A stretch of DNA of 64,000 bases from Pseudomonas sp. PSB18 (GCF_014596565.1 NZ_NOIN01000004.1:551421-615420); one strand, 5' to 3'. Shown: positions 1 to 10,329, counted from the stretch's first letter. Made by a program: numbers and translations. The notes: a model not told the origin generated them from the sequence alone.

Positions 1-3000
1 CCTTGACCAATGCCGCTCAAACACCGGTGACCGTCACATTGAGCAACGGCTCGGTGATCACCATCGCGGCCGGCGAGACCACTGGCACCGTTGCGGTGAA
101 TACACCTGCGAATGACGTTTACAACAACGGCAGCACCGTTAGCACCACCATCACCGGTGCCACCGGCGGCAACTTCGAAAACCTGGTGCCGAGCACCACG
201 CCTGCCGTCACCACGATCACTGATTCGGTGGATACGACTGGCCTGACCCTGAGCGCCAGCGAAACCATCACTGAAGGTGGTCAGATCACCTACACCGCTA
301 CCTTGACCAATGCCGCTCAAACACCGGTGACCGTCACTTTGAGCAATGGCTCGGTGATTACCATCGCTGCCGGCGAAACCACCGGTACCATCGCGGTCAA
401 TACGCCTGCCAATGACGTCTATAACAACGGCAGCACCGTCAGCACCACCATCACCGGCGCCACCGGCGGCAATTTTGAAAACCTGGTGCCAAGCACCACA
501 CCAGCCGTTACCACGATCACCGATTCGGTGGACAACACTGGCTTGACTCTGAGCGCCAGCGAAACCATCACTGAAGGTGGTTCGATTGTTTATACCGCGA
601 CGCTGACTAACGCCGCTCAGACGCCTGTGACCGTGACCCTGAGCAATGGCTCGGTCATTACCATCGCTGCGGGCGAAACCACCGGTACCCTTGCCGTCGA
701 AACATCGCCCAACGACGTCTACAACAACGGCAGCACCATCAGCACCACCATCACCGGTGCAACCGGTGGCAACTTCGAGAATCTGGTGCCAGACACCACA
801 CCGGCCGTGACCACCATAACCGACTCGGTAGACACCACTGGCCTGACCTTGAGCGCCAGCGAAACCATCACCGAAGGCGGTCAGATCACCTACACCGCGA
901 CCCTGACCAATGCCGCGCAGACGCCAGTGACCGTCACCCTGAGCAATGGCTCGGTGATTACCATCGCTGCCGGCGAAACCACTGGCACCGTAGCGGTGAA
1001 TACACCGGCCAACGATGTCTACAACAACGGCAGCACGGTCAGCACCACCATCACCGGCGCCACCGGCGGCAATTTTGAAAACCTGGTGCCAAGCACCACA
1101 CCAGCCGTTACCACGATCACCGATTCGGTGGACAACACTGGCTTGACTCTGAGCGCCAGCGAGACCATTACCGAAGGCGGTTCGATTGTTTATACCGCGA
1201 CCCTGACCAACGCCGCGCAGACGCCAGTGACCGTGACCCTGAGCAATGGCTCGGTCATCACGATTGCGGCTGGCGAAACCACCGGTACCGTCGCGGTCAA
1301 TACGCCAGCCAACGACGTCTATAACAACGGCAGCACCGTCAGCACCACCATTACCGGCGCCACCGGTGGCAACTTCGAGAACCTGGTGCCGAGCACCACG
1401 CCTGCGGTTACCACGATCATCGATTCGGTGGATACGACTGGCCTGACGCTGAGCGCCAGCGAAACCATCACCGAAGGCGGTCAGATCACCTACACCGCGA
1501 CCCTGACCAACGCCGCGCAAACGCCGGTGACCGTCACCCTGAGCAATGGCTCGGTGATCACCATCGCTGCCGGCGAAACCACTGGCACCGTTGCGGTGAA
1601 TACACCGGCCAACGACGTCTATAACAACGGCAGCACCGTCAGCACCACCATCACCGGCGCCACCGGCGGCAATTTCGAAAACCTGGTACCAAGCACCACG
1701 CCTGCCGTCACCACGATCACTGACTCGGTGGACACCACCGGCCTGACTTTGAGTGCCAGCGAGAGCATCACCGAAGGTGGTTCGATTGTTTACACCGCGA
1801 CGCTGACCAACGCTGCTCAAACGCCGGTGACCGTGACACTGAGCAATGGCTCCGTCATCAACATCGCGGCCGGCGAAACCACTGGCACCGTCGCGGTGAA
1901 TACACCAGCCAACGACGTCTACAACAACGGCAGTACCGTCAGCACCACCATTGCCGGTGCCACCGGTGGCAACTTCGAAAACCTGGTGCCGAGCACCACG
2001 CCTGCGGTTACCACGATCACCGATTCGGTGGATACGACTGGCCTGACCCTGAGTGCCAGCGAAACCATTACCGAAGGCGGCCAGATCACCTACACCGCGA
2101 CCTTGACCAACGCCGCTCAGACTCCGGTGACCGTCACCCTGAGCAATGGCTCCGTCATCACGATTGCTGCTGGCGAAACCACCGGCACCGTTGCCGTCGA
2201 CACCCCGACCAACGACGTCTACAACAACGGCAGCACTGTCAGCACCACCATCACCAGTGCAACCGGCGGCAATTTCGAAAACCTGGTACCAAGCACCACG
2301 CCTGCCGTCACCACTATTACCGACTCGGTGGACACGACCGGCCTGACGCTGAGTGCCAGCGAGAGCATCACCGAAGGTGGTTCGATTGTTTACACCGCGA
2401 CGCTGACCAACGCTGCTCAAACGCCAGTGACCGTGACCCTGAGCAATGGCTCCGTCATCACCATCGCTGCGGGCGAAACCACCGGCACGGTCAATGTTCA
2501 GACCCCGGCCAACGACGTCTACAACAACAGCAGCACCGTCAGCACCACCATCGCCGGTGCCACCGGCGGCAACTTCGAAAACCTGGTACCAAGCACCACG
2601 CCTGCGGTTACCACGATCACTGATTCGGTGGACACTACCGGTCTGACGCTGAGCGCCAGCGAGACGATCACCGAAGGTGGCCAAATCACCTATACCGCGA
2701 CGCTGACCAACGCGGCGCAGACGCCAGTGACCGTGACCCTGAGCAATGGCTCGGTGATTACCATCGCCGCCGGCGAAACCACCGGGACCATCAACGTCCA
2801 GACCCCGGCCAACGACGTCTACAACAACGGCAGTACCGTCAGCACCACCATCACCGGCGCCACCGGCGGCAATTTCGAAAACCTGATGCCGAGCACCACG
2901 CCTGCGGTCACCACGATCACAGACTCGGTGGACACCACCGGCCTGACGCTGAGCGCCAGCGAGACGATCACCGAAGGCGGCCAGATCACCTACACCGCGA

Positions 3001-6000
3001 CCCTGACCAATGCCGCGCAGACGCCAGTGACCGTGACCCTGAGCAACGGTTCGGTGATTACTATCGCCGCCGGCGAAACCACCGGGACCATCAACGTCCA
3101 GACCCCGGCCAACGACGTCTACAACAACGGCAGCACCGTCAGCACCACCATCGCCGGTGCCACCGGCGGCAACTTCGAAAATCTGGTACCAAGCACCACG
3201 CCTGCGGTCACCACGATCACAGACTCGGTGGACACCACTGGCCTGACGCTGAGCGCTAGCGAAACCATTACCGAAGGTGGCCAGATCACCTACACCGCGA
3301 CCCTGACCAATGCCGCGCAGACGCCAGTGACCGTGACCCTGAGCAACGGCTCGGTGATTACCATCGCCGCCGGCGAAACCACCGGGACCATCAACGTCCA
3401 GACCCCGGCCAACGACGTCTACAACAACGGCAGCACCGTCAGCACCACCATTACCGGCGCCACCGGTGGCAACTTCGAGAACCTGGTGCCGAGCACCACG
3501 CCTGCGGTCACCACGATCACAGACTCGGTGGACACCACTGGCCTGACGCTGAGCGCTAGCGAAACCATTACCGAAGGCGGCCAGATCACCTACATCGCGA
3601 CCCTGACCAATGCCGCGCAGACGCCAGTGACCGTGACCCTGAGCAACGGCTCGGTGATTACCATCGCTGCCGGCGAAACCACCGGCACCGTTGCGGTGAA
3701 TACACCGGCCAACGACGTCTACAACAACGGCAGTACCGTCAGCACTACCATCACCGGTGCCACCGGCGGCAACTTCGAGAACCTGGTGCCGAGCACCGCG
3801 CCAGCGGTCACCACGATCACCGATTCGGTGGACACCACTGGCCTGACCTTGAGCGCCAGCGAGACCATCACCGAAGGTGGTTCGATTGTTTATACCGCCA
3901 CTCTGAGCAACGCGGCGCAGACTCCGGTCACCGTCACCTTGAGCAACGGCTCGGTGATTAATATCGCTGCTGGCGAAACCACCGGTTCCATTGCCGTCGA
4001 GACATCGCCTAACGACGTCTACAACAACGGCAGCACCGTCAGCACCACCATCGCCGGTGCCACCGGCGGCAACTTCGAAAATCTGGTACCAAGCACCACG
4101 CCTGCGGTTACCACGATCACCGACTCGGTGGACACCACTGGCCTGACCTTGAGCGCCAGCGAGACCATTACCGAAGGCGGACAGATCACCTACACCGCAA
4201 CGCTGACCAACGCGGCGCAGACGCCAGTGACCGTGACCCTGAGCAATGGCTCGGTGATCACCATCGCTGCCGGCGAAACCACCGGCACCGTTGCGGTGAA
4301 TACACCGGCCAACGACGTCTACAACAACGGCAGCACCGTCAGCACCACCATCACCGGTGCCACTGGCGGCAACTTCGAGAACCTGGTGCCAAGCACCACG
4401 CCTGCAGTCACCACGATCACCGATTCGGTGGACACCACTGGCCTGACCTTGAGCGCCAGCGAAACCATCACCGAAGGTGGCCAGATCACCTACACCGCGA
4501 CCTTGACCAACGCCGCTCAGACGCCAGTGACCGTGACCCTGAGCAACGGCTCGGTGATTACCATCGCCGCCGGCGAAACCACCGGGACCATCAACGTCCA
4601 GACCCCGGCCAACGACGTTTACAACAACGGCAGCACGGTCAGCACCACCATCACCGGTGCCACCGGCGGCAATTTCGAAAACCTGGTGCCGAGCACCACG
4701 CCAGCGGTCACCACAATCACCGACACTATCGACACCAGCACCGTTTCGCTCAGTGCTACGTCGACCGTCGCTGAAGGCGGCACCGTTGTCTACACCGCGT
4801 CCGTCAACGCGCCGGTGACAGATGCTCCGCTGGTTGTCACCCTGTCGAACGGCCAGACCATCACCATCCCGGTCGGTGCGAGCAGCGCCAGTGTGAATTT
4901 CGTCACGCCAAACGACGCCCTCGCTGGCGGCAACAACCTCAGCGTCAAGATCGACGACGCCAAGGGCGGCAACTACGAAAAACTCGACATCGACGGCAAG
5001 CCGGCCAACACCGCGGTCACCGATGTCCAGGACGACACCGACCTGAGCCTGAGCGCCACCGACACCGTTGCCGAGGGTGGCCAGATCACCTATACCGCGA
5101 CCCTGACCAATGCCGCCGGCACGCCGGTCACCGTGACCTTGAGCAATGGCGCCGTCATCACCATCGACGCCGGCAAGACCACCGGCACCGTCACCGTTGA
5201 TGCGCCGAAAGACGACGTCTACAAAGACGCCGGCAAAGTCGAAGTCAGCATCGACCACGCCACCGGAGGCAATTTCGAACACTTGGTGCCAAGCACCGCC
5301 CCGGCCGTCACCACCGTGACCGACACCCTCGACACCAGCACCGTTTCGCTGAGCGCCACGTCGACCATCGCGGAAGGCGGCACCGTCGTCTATACCGCGT
5401 CGGTCAACGCACCGGTGACCGATGCTCCGCTGGTTGTCACCCTGTCGAACGGCCAGACCATCACCATCCCGGTCGGCGCGAGCTCCGGCTCGGTGAACTT
5501 CATCGCACCGAATGATGCCCTCGCTGGCGGCAATAGCCTCAGCGTCAAGATCGACGACGCCAAGGGCGGCAACTACGAAAAACTCGACATCGACGGCAAG
5601 CCGGCCAATACCGCGGTCACCGATGTCCAGGACGACACCGGCCTGAGCCTGAGCGCCACCGGCACGGTTGCCGAGGGTGGTCAGATCACCTACACCGCGA
5701 CCCTGACCCATGCCGCCGGCACACCGGTTACCGTGACCTTGAGCAACGGCGCGATCATTAATATCGATGCCGGTAAGACCACCGGTACTGTCACCGTCGA
5801 CGCACCTAAGGACGATGTCTATCAGGATGCCGGCAATGTCCAGGCGACGATCCAGTCCGCCACCGGCGGCAACTTCGAGCACCTGGTGCCGAGCACCGCG
5901 CCAGCGGTGACCGCCGTCACCGACACGGTCGATGACACCACCGTCAGCATCAGTGGCAGCACGTCGGTCACCGAAGGCCAGGCCGCCACCTACACCGTCA

Positions 6001-9000
6001 GCCTGACCAACCCGGCGCAGACCGAGGTGACCCTCAAGCTCGTCTATAGCGGCACCGCCGCCGACGGCACGGATTTCACTGGCGTCTACACCGTCAAGAT
6101 CCCGGCCAACGCCACCAGCGCGACCTTCAACGTGGCGACGCTGGACGACAAGATCACCGAAGGCACGGAAAACTTCGTGGTCAAGATCGATTCCGCGACC
6201 GGTGGCAACTTCGAGCACCTGGCGATCAGCAACACCAATGGCAGCGTCAGCACCTCGATCATCGACAACGATGCGCCACCGGTGCTCGACCTGGACGCCA
6301 ACAATTCCAGCGGCAAGACCGGAGCCGATTATCAGGTCACCTTCACCGAAGGCACCGCGGGCCCGGGCGTGTCGATTGGCGATACCGACCTGAAGATCAC
6401 CGACCCGGACAGCACCATGCTGACCGGCGCCACCGTCGTGCTGACCAACCGTCAGCCGGGCGATGCGCTGAACCTGGGCAACAGCGTCAACGGCATCAGT
6501 ATCAATGCCAACAGCACCAACGGTACCGTCACGCTGACGATGTCGGGCAACGCGACACTGGCCGACTACATGCAGCAGATCAAGAACATCACCTTCATCA
6601 ACAACAGCGACGACCCGAGCAGTGTGCCGCGCATCATCACCGTGACAGTGACGGATGGCAGCAACTACTCCAACACCGCCACCACCACCGTGAACGTGGT
6701 CGGGGTCAACGATGCGCCGGTTGCCACCGGTGGCGCGGTGACCGGTACCGAGGACACTTCGCTGGTCCTCGGCTGGTCGACCTTTGGCGTCAGCGACGTG
6801 GACAGTGCCGCCGCCAGCCAGGGCGTGAAGATCACCGGCCTGCCAGGCGACGGCAAATTGCAGTACCTGGACGGCACGACCTGGAAGGACGTGACCACCA
6901 ACCAGACCTTCACCAAGGCTGACATCGACGGCGGCAAGCTGCGCTTCACACCGGACACCAACGAATCCGGCGCAAACGGCAATCCGACCGGCGTGGGTGA
7001 TCAGAAGTCCGATTACGCACAGATCCAGTTCCAGCCAACCGACGGCCAGGCACTGGGCAACACCGGCACCGTGAAGATCGACATCACCCCGGTGGCGGAT
7101 GCGCCGAGCCTGAGCGTGGCCGGCAACAACGTGACCTCCACCGGCCTGATCAAGGAAGTCTGGACCGGCCTGTCGGGCCTGGGCACCGACGGTAGCGGCG
7201 CGCCGTCCGGCACGCTCAAGTCGGTGATCGATGCCGCTGGCACACCGAACAGCAGCAGCACCGTGACCAACGTGCAGTCCGACAGCAACGTGAACCCCGG
7301 CACGGCGTCGAAGACATCGGGCCTGATCTACCTCGAAGCGGGCAAGACCTACACCTTCAGCGGCACCGGCGACGACAGTTTGCTGGTCACCGTCGGCGGC
7401 AAGGACGTGGCAGCCATCACCTGGGGCGCGGGCGGCAAGTTGAACGGCTCATTCACGCCAACCACCAGCGGCTACTACACCCTGGACATCTACCACCACA
7501 ACCAGACCGGCCCGGGCAGCTATGACGTCAACCTGTCGGTCAATGGCGGCACGCCTGTCGACCTGAGCGGCGCGGGCGTACCGCTGTACACCAGCGTGAC
7601 CGATCTGACCAACGCCGGCGTGACCGTCTCCGACCTGCATGGCACCAATGGCGAAGGCTACTACGACGGCTACAAGCTCAACGAAGGCGCCGAAGGCACC
7701 AGCGTGCATCTGTCGAAGATCACCACCGCGTTGACCGACACCGACGGCTCCGAGAAGCTGAGCGTGAAGATCGGCGGCATGCCGGAGGGCAGCGTGCTGA
7801 CCGACGGCGCGGGCCACACCGCGACCGTGGGCAACAACGGCGAAGCCACGGTCAGCGGCTGGAACCTGGGCAGCCTGACCCTGACACCGCCGGCCTACTA
7901 CAACGGTCACCTGGACCTGACCGTAACCTCCACGTCCACGGAAGCCCTCGGCGGGTCGGCGGTGACCACCGCACACATCCCCGTCACCGTGTACCCGGCG
8001 GTCTACAACGCCATAACCGCGACCTCGGGCAGTGACAACGTCACCGGCACCGATGGCAACGACATCATGGTTGCCGACATTGGCGGGCTGACCGTCGTGC
8101 CGGGCGTCAACTACAACATCGCATTCATGGTCGACAGCTCCGGCAGCATGAGTTCGTCGTCCATTACCGCAGCCAAGAACTCGTTGACCCAGGTATTCAA
8201 TACCCTCAAACAGAGCCTGGGCAGCAACTCCGGGACCGTGAACATCTTCCTGGCGGACTTCGACAACCAGGTGAACAAGAACGTTGCGGTGAACCTCAAT
8301 GACCCGAACGCGCTGACGCTGCTCAAGAGCGTCATCGATTCGATGGTCTCCGGCGGCGGTACCAACTACGAAGACGTGTTCAAGACCACAGCGAACTTCT
8401 TCAACAGCACCCAGGCCCTGAACAATACCGGCGCGAAGAACCTGACGTACTTCATCACCGACGGCCAGCCGACGCTCTACCAGTCCGGCGAACAGACGAA
8501 CCCGACACTGTACGGCAACGTCAAGCTCGATGACGTCTTGAGTGCGGCCAACTACTCCATTGGCAAGTACTACACCCAGACGATCGATAGCACGCACAAA
8601 TACACCATCTACGAAAACGGCGACATGTACCTGTCGACCAAGAACGGCAGGAACTGGAACGACAACTATGTCGGTACGGTGCACGCCGAGGGCAACGGCA
8701 CCTTCGAGTTCTCCTACGTGGATGGCACCGGTTACGCCGACTCCTGGGCCGCGACGGGCTCAAGCGCCAGCTTCACCCTGCTCAAAGGCCTGAGCAACGT
8801 CGAAGCCATCGGGCTGAACAACGGTGTGACCCTGAACGACCTCAAGCCGTACGACTCGGATGGCACACCACAGACCAACATCGACCCAAGCAACCTGGCC
8901 AACTCGATCATCGGCCACACCGAAGCGACCCTGCCGGGTGCCGACACGGTCAACGGTGGCGAAGGCAACGACATCCTCTTCGGCGACCTGGTGAGCTTCA

Positions 9001-9638
9001 ACGGCGTCACCGGCGAAGGCTACCAGGCCATCCAGGCGTTCGTGGCCCAGCAGAGCGGCGTGGATGTCAGCAAAGTCACCACCAGCAACGTGCACCAGTA
9101 CATCACCGAGCACTACACCGCGTTCGACGTGTCCGGTGCCCACGATGGCAACGACACGCTGCTGGGTGGCGGCGGCAACGATATTCTCTTCGGCCAGGGC
9201 GGCAACGACTCGCTCAACGGCGGCAAGGGCAATGACATCCTGCTCGGCGGTACTGGCAACGACACGCTGATCGGCGGTCAGGGTCATGACACGCTGATCG
9301 GTGGCCTGGGCGGCGATACCTTTGTCTGGAAGGCCGGTGACACCGGCAACGACGTGATCAAGGACTTCAAGGCTGCCGATGGCGACCGGATCGACCTGCG
9401 GGATCTGTTGCAAGGCGAATCCGGCAGCACCATCGACCACTTCCTGCAGATCAGCACAGTCGATGGCGTGTCGTCGTTGCAGGTCAGCACCACCGGCCAG
9501 TTCAACGGGGCCAACGGTGCATCGGCCGCGCCGGACGTGACGATCAAACTGGAAGGCAACAACTGGTCGAACGTCAACCTGAACACGTTGATCGCCGGCA
9601 GTGACCCGACCATCAAGGTCGATCACAACAACAGCTGA
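1..9638 (+). CDS. lapA: Giant LapA-type surface adhesin, C-terminal part (5' partial)
   Basis: The reading frame is open from the window edge (codons begin at base 3) to a TGA at 9636, so about 3211 residues are visible and the N-terminus is missing. In order they hold 19 units of 100 residues (bases 237-5936); a Calx-beta-like repeat (about 5937-6275); cadherin-like/T1SS-143-like segments (6290-7110); a PA14-like segment (about 7130-7560, with GDDSLLVTVGG); a VWA domain with the MIDAS motif DSSGSMS (from about 8107); and RTX nonapeptides of the GGxGNDxLxG type (8940-9320) ahead of a type I secretion C-terminal tail. LapA-type adhesins leave through LapBCE, are held in the outer membrane by an N-terminal retention module and mediate biofilm attachment. 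That N-terminal module and its LapG cleavage site lie outside the window. Identity as LapA rather than another RTX adhesin rests on the adjacent lapD and lapG. Confidence 0.93.
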   Translation, partial: LTNAAQTPVTVTLSNGSVITIAAGETTGTVAVNTPANDVYNNGSTVSTTITGATGGNFENLVPSTTPAVTTITDSVDTTGLTLSASETITEGGQITYTATLTNAAQTPVTVTLSNGSVITIAAGETTGTIAVNTPANDVYNNGSTVSTTITGATGGNFENLVPSTTPAVTTITDSVDNTGLTLSASETITEGGSIVYTATLTNAAQTPVTVTLSNGSVITIAAGETTGTLAVETSPNDVYNNGSTISTTITGATGGNFENLVPDTTPAVTTITDSVDTTGLTLSASETITEGGQITYTATLTNAAQTPVTVTLSNGSVITIAAGETTGTVAVNTPANDVYNNGSTVSTTITGATGGNFENLVPSTTPAVTTITDSVDNTGLTLSASETITEGGSIVYTATLTNAAQTPVTVTLSNGSVITIAAGETTGTVAVNTPANDVYNNGSTVSTTITGATGGNFENLVPSTTPAVTTIIDSVDTTGLTLSASETITEGGQITYTATLTNAAQTPVTVTLSNGSVITIAAGETTGTVAVNTPANDVYNNGSTVSTTITGATGGNFENLVPSTTPAVTTITDSVDTTGLTLSASESITEGGSIVYTATLTNAAQTPVTVTLSNGSVINIAAGETTGTVAVNTPANDVYNNGSTVSTTIAGATGGNFENLVPSTTPAVTTITDSVDTTGLTLSASETITEGGQITYTATLTNAAQTPVTVTLSNGSVITIAAGETTGTVAVDTPTNDVYNNGSTVSTTITSATGGNFENLVPSTTPAVTTITDSVDTTGLTLSASESITEGGSIVYTATLTNAAQTPVTVTLSNGSVITIAAGETTGTVNVQTPANDVYNNSSTVSTTIAGATGGNFENLVPSTTPAVTTITDSVDTTGLTLSASETITEGGQITYTATLTNAAQTPVTVTLSNGSVITIAAGETTGTINVQTPANDVYNNGSTVSTTITGATGGNFENLMPSTTPAVTTITDSVDTTGLTLSASETITEGGQITYTATLTNAAQTPVTVTLSNGSVITIAAGETTGTINVQTPANDVYNNGSTVSTTIAGATGGNFENLVPSTTPAVTTITDSVDTTGLTLSASETITEGGQITYTATLTNAAQTPVTVTLSNGSVITIAAGETTGTINVQTPANDVYNNGSTVSTTITGATGGNFENLVPSTTPAVTTITDSVDTTGLTLSASETITEGGQITYIATLTNAAQTPVTVTLSNGSVITIAAGETTGTVAVNTPANDVYNNGSTVSTTITGATGGNFENLVPSTAPAVTTITDSVDTTGLTLSASETITEGGSIVYTATLSNAAQTPVTVTLSNGSVINIAAGETTGSIAVETSPNDVYNNGSTVSTTIAGATGGNFENLVPSTTPAVTTITDSVDTTGLTLSASETITEGGQITYTATLTNAAQTPVTVTLSNGSVITIAAGETTGTVAVNTPANDVYNNGSTVSTTITGATGGNFENLVPSTTPAVTTITDSVDTTGLTLSASETITEGGQITYTATLTNAAQTPVTVTLSNGSVITIAAGETTGTINVQTPANDVYNNGSTVSTTITGATGGNFENLVPSTTPAVTTITDTIDTSTVSLSATSTVAEGGTVVYTASVNAPVTDAPLVVTLSNGQTITIPVGASSASVNFVTPNDALAGGNNLSVKIDDAKGGNYEKLDIDGKPANTAVTDVQDDTDLSLSATDTVAEGGQITYTATLTNAAGTPVTVTLSNGAVITIDAGKTTGTVTVDAPKDDVYKDAGKVEVSIDHATGGNFEHLVPSTAPAVTTVTDTLDTSTVSLSATSTIAEGGTVVYTASVNAPVTDAPLVVTLSNGQTITIPVGASSGSVNFIAPNDALAGGNSLSVKIDDAKGGNYEKLDIDGKPANTAVTDVQDDTGLSLSATGTVAEGGQITYTATLTHAAGTPVTVTLSNGAIINIDAGKTTGTVTVDAPKDDVYQDAGNVQATIQSATGGNFEHLVPSTAPAVTAVTDTVDDTTVSISGSTSVTEGQAATYTVSLTNPAQTEVTLKLVYSGTAADGTDFTGVYTVKIPANATSATFNVATLDDKITEGTENFVVKIDSATGGNFEHLAISNTNGSVSTSIIDNDAPPVLDLDANNSSGKTGADYQVTFTEGTAGPGVSIGDTDLKITDPDSTMLTGATVVLTNRQPGDALNLGNSVNGISINANSTNGTVTLTMSGNATLADYMQQIKNITFINNSDDPSSVPRIITVTVTDGSNYSNTATTTVNVVGVNDAPVATGGAVTGTEDTSLVLGWSTFGVSDVDSAAASQGVKITGLPGDGKLQYLDGTTWKDVTTNQTFTKADIDGGKLRFTPDTNESGANGNPTGVGDQKSDYAQIQFQPTDGQALGNTGTVKIDITPVADAPSLSVAGNNVTSTGLIKEVWTGLSGLGTDGSGAPSGTLKSVIDAAGTPNSSSTVTNVQSDSNVNPGTASKTSGLIYLEAGKTYTFSGTGDDSLLVTVGGKDVAAITWGAGGKLNGSFTPTTSGYYTLDIYHHNQTGPGSYDVNLSVNGGTPVDLSGAGVPLYTSVTDLTNAGVTVSDLHGTNGEGYYDGYKLNEGAEGTSVHLSKITTALTDTDGSEKLSVKIGGMPEGSVLTDGAGHTATVGNNGEATVSGWNLGSLTLTPPAYYNGHLDLTVTSTSTEALGGSAVTTAHIPVTVYPAVYNAITATSGSDNVTGTDGNDIMVADIGGLTVVPGVNYNIAFMVDSSGSMSSSSITAAKNSLTQVFNTLKQSLGSNSGTVNIFLADFDNQVNKNVAVNLNDPNALTLLKSVIDSMVSGGGTNYEDVFKTTANFFNSTQALNNTGAKNLTYFITDGQPTLYQSGEQTNPTLYGNVKLDDVLSAANYSIGKYYTQTIDSTHKYTIYENGDMYLSTKNGRNWNDNYVGTVHAEGNGTFEFSYVDGTGYADSWAATGSSASFTLLKGLSNVEAIGLNNGVTLNDLKPYDSDGTPQTNIDPSNLANSIIGHTEATLPGADTVNGGEGNDILFGDLVSFNGVTGEGYQAIQAFVAQQSGVDVSKVTTSNVHQYITEHYTAFDVSGAHDGNDTLLGGGGNDILFGQGGNDSLNGGKGNDILLGGTGNDTLIGGQGHDTLIGGLGGDTFVWKAGDTGNDVIKDFKAADGDRIDLRDLLQGESGSTIDHFLQISTVDGVSSLQVSTTGQFNGANGASAAPDVTIKLEGNNWSNVNLNTLIAGSDPTIKVDHNNS
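237..4736 (+). repeat. 15 near-identical 300-bp tandem repeats in lapA
   Basis: Fifteen complete units of exactly 300 bp (100 residues, starting TGLTLSASE and ending DSVDT/N), preceded by a partial unit at 1-236. Variation is confined to a few modules: GGQITYT or GGSIVYT near the start, and VAVNTPAND, INVQTPAND, VNVQTPAND, VAVDTPTND or (L/I)AVETSPND in the middle. Other switches are TITGA or TIAGA. Variants are shuffled between units, a mosaic that fits recombination among copies. Each unit is probably one Ig-like/BIg fold of the extender stalk. Confidence 0.95.
4737..5936 (+). repeat. Four diverged 300-bp repeat units in an A-B-A-B order
   Basis: The 300-bp period continues without a phase slip, but the units are of two diverged classes in alternation. 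Class A (4737-5036 and 5337-5636) begins STVSLSATST and contains GGNYEKLDIDGKPANTAVTD. Class B (5037-5336 and 5637-5936) begins TDLSLSATD or TGLSLSATG and is closer to the upstream consensus. The A-B pair was evidently duplicated as a 600-bp block. These units carry more substitutions than the 15 upstream units and look older. Confidence 0.9.
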
Positions 9639-9654
9639 AGCTGACACACGAACC

Positions 9655-9746
9655 GTGGCGAGGGAGCTTGCTCCCGCCGGGTTGCTAAGCGGCCCCCAAA
9701 AAACAGGGCCGCTTCGCGCCCCAGCGGGAGCAAGCTCCCTCGCCAC
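9655..9746. repeat. REP-type inverted repeat after lapA
   Basis: Perfect 23-bp arms (9655-9677 and 9724-9746), consensus GTGGCGAGGGAGCTTGCTCC plus CGC, flank a second nested stem GCGGCCC/GGGCCGC. It begins 16 bp after the lapA stop. It belongs to the GTGGCGAGGGAGC subtype of Pseudomonas REP and could act as the lapA transcription terminator. Confidence 0.85.
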
Positions 9747-9820
9747 ATAAGTGTTCATACTCGCGCACAGTTGGCCTATGCTGCTCGGCATGACGCTGCT
9801 TAATCCATGAGGGATGCCCG

Positions 9821-10159
9821 ATGTTTTATGTGCAACGCGATGCACAAGGCCTGCTGGTGCGCGTAGAAGCCATCGCCTATGCCGAAGCCACCGAAACCCT
9901 GCCGGCCGACAACCACGAGATCCAGGACTGGTTCGCCAACCAAGCCGTGGAAAACAGCCTCAAGCAACTCAAGCAAAGCGACCTGGAAATGATCCGGGTA
10001 CTCGACGACCTGATCCAGGTACTGACCAGCAAAGGCGTCATCCGCGTCACCGACCTGCCCCCGGCCGCCCAGGCCAAGCTGATGGACCGCAACCAGGCCC
10101 GGGAAGCCTTGGGCGGACTGAGCCGGTTGATCGATGATGATGAAAAGGGATTGATCTAG
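9821..10159 (+). CDS. Small conserved protein between lapA and lapD
   Basis: A 112-residue acidic soluble protein that I do not recognise as any enzyme. Homologues in Pseudomonas are often labelled 'tryptophan synthase subunit beta-like' on no visible basis: the protein is far too short and has no PLP-lysine region. An ATG with a GAGGG Shine-Dalgarno at about 9809 supports this start. It shows no signal peptide or membrane segment; a helical middle (SLKQLKQSDLEMIRVLDDLI) suggests a small alpha-helical fold. Its place between the lapA and lapD 3' ends matches, from memory, the lap locus of P. fluorescens Pf0-1, so it may be co-transcribed with lapA by read-through. Function unknown. Confidence 0.75.
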   Translation: MFYVQRDAQGLLVRVEAIAYAEATETLPADNHEIQDWFANQAVENSLKQLKQSDLEMIRVLDDLIQVLTSKGVIRVTDLPPAAQAKLMDRNQAREALGGLSRLIDDDEKGLI

Positions 10160-10176
10160 GCGCCTGGACTGACGCC

Positions 10177-10201
10177 ATCGCGAGCAGGCTCGCTCCCACA
10201 G
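10177..10201. repeat. Single REP element
   Basis: One copy of the REP core ATCGCGAGCAGGCTCGCTCC followed by CACAG, 18 bp after the stop of the small gene at 10159. No paired arm is present nearby, so this is a solitary REP rather than a REPIN. Confidence 0.8.
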
Positions 10202-10329
10202 TGGATCGGGGTAAGGCCGGAGAGACAGGTCGGCTGTAAGGCCGCCTCGCCTTGCTTTTGCTTTGCTTTGCTTTTGATCTGAAGGCCCCGTTAACCACGC
10301 TGGCCGAACGCAGGCATTGCGTAGTGGGC

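Noticed and set aside
237..4736. CRISPR-like regular repeats
   Set aside because: The 300-bp units are coding, contiguous with no spacers, and in frame with one long protein.
7449..8684. 411-residue frame antisense to lapA
   Set aside because: Shadow of the adhesin, with Val/His/Arg-rich low-complexity composition and no domain.
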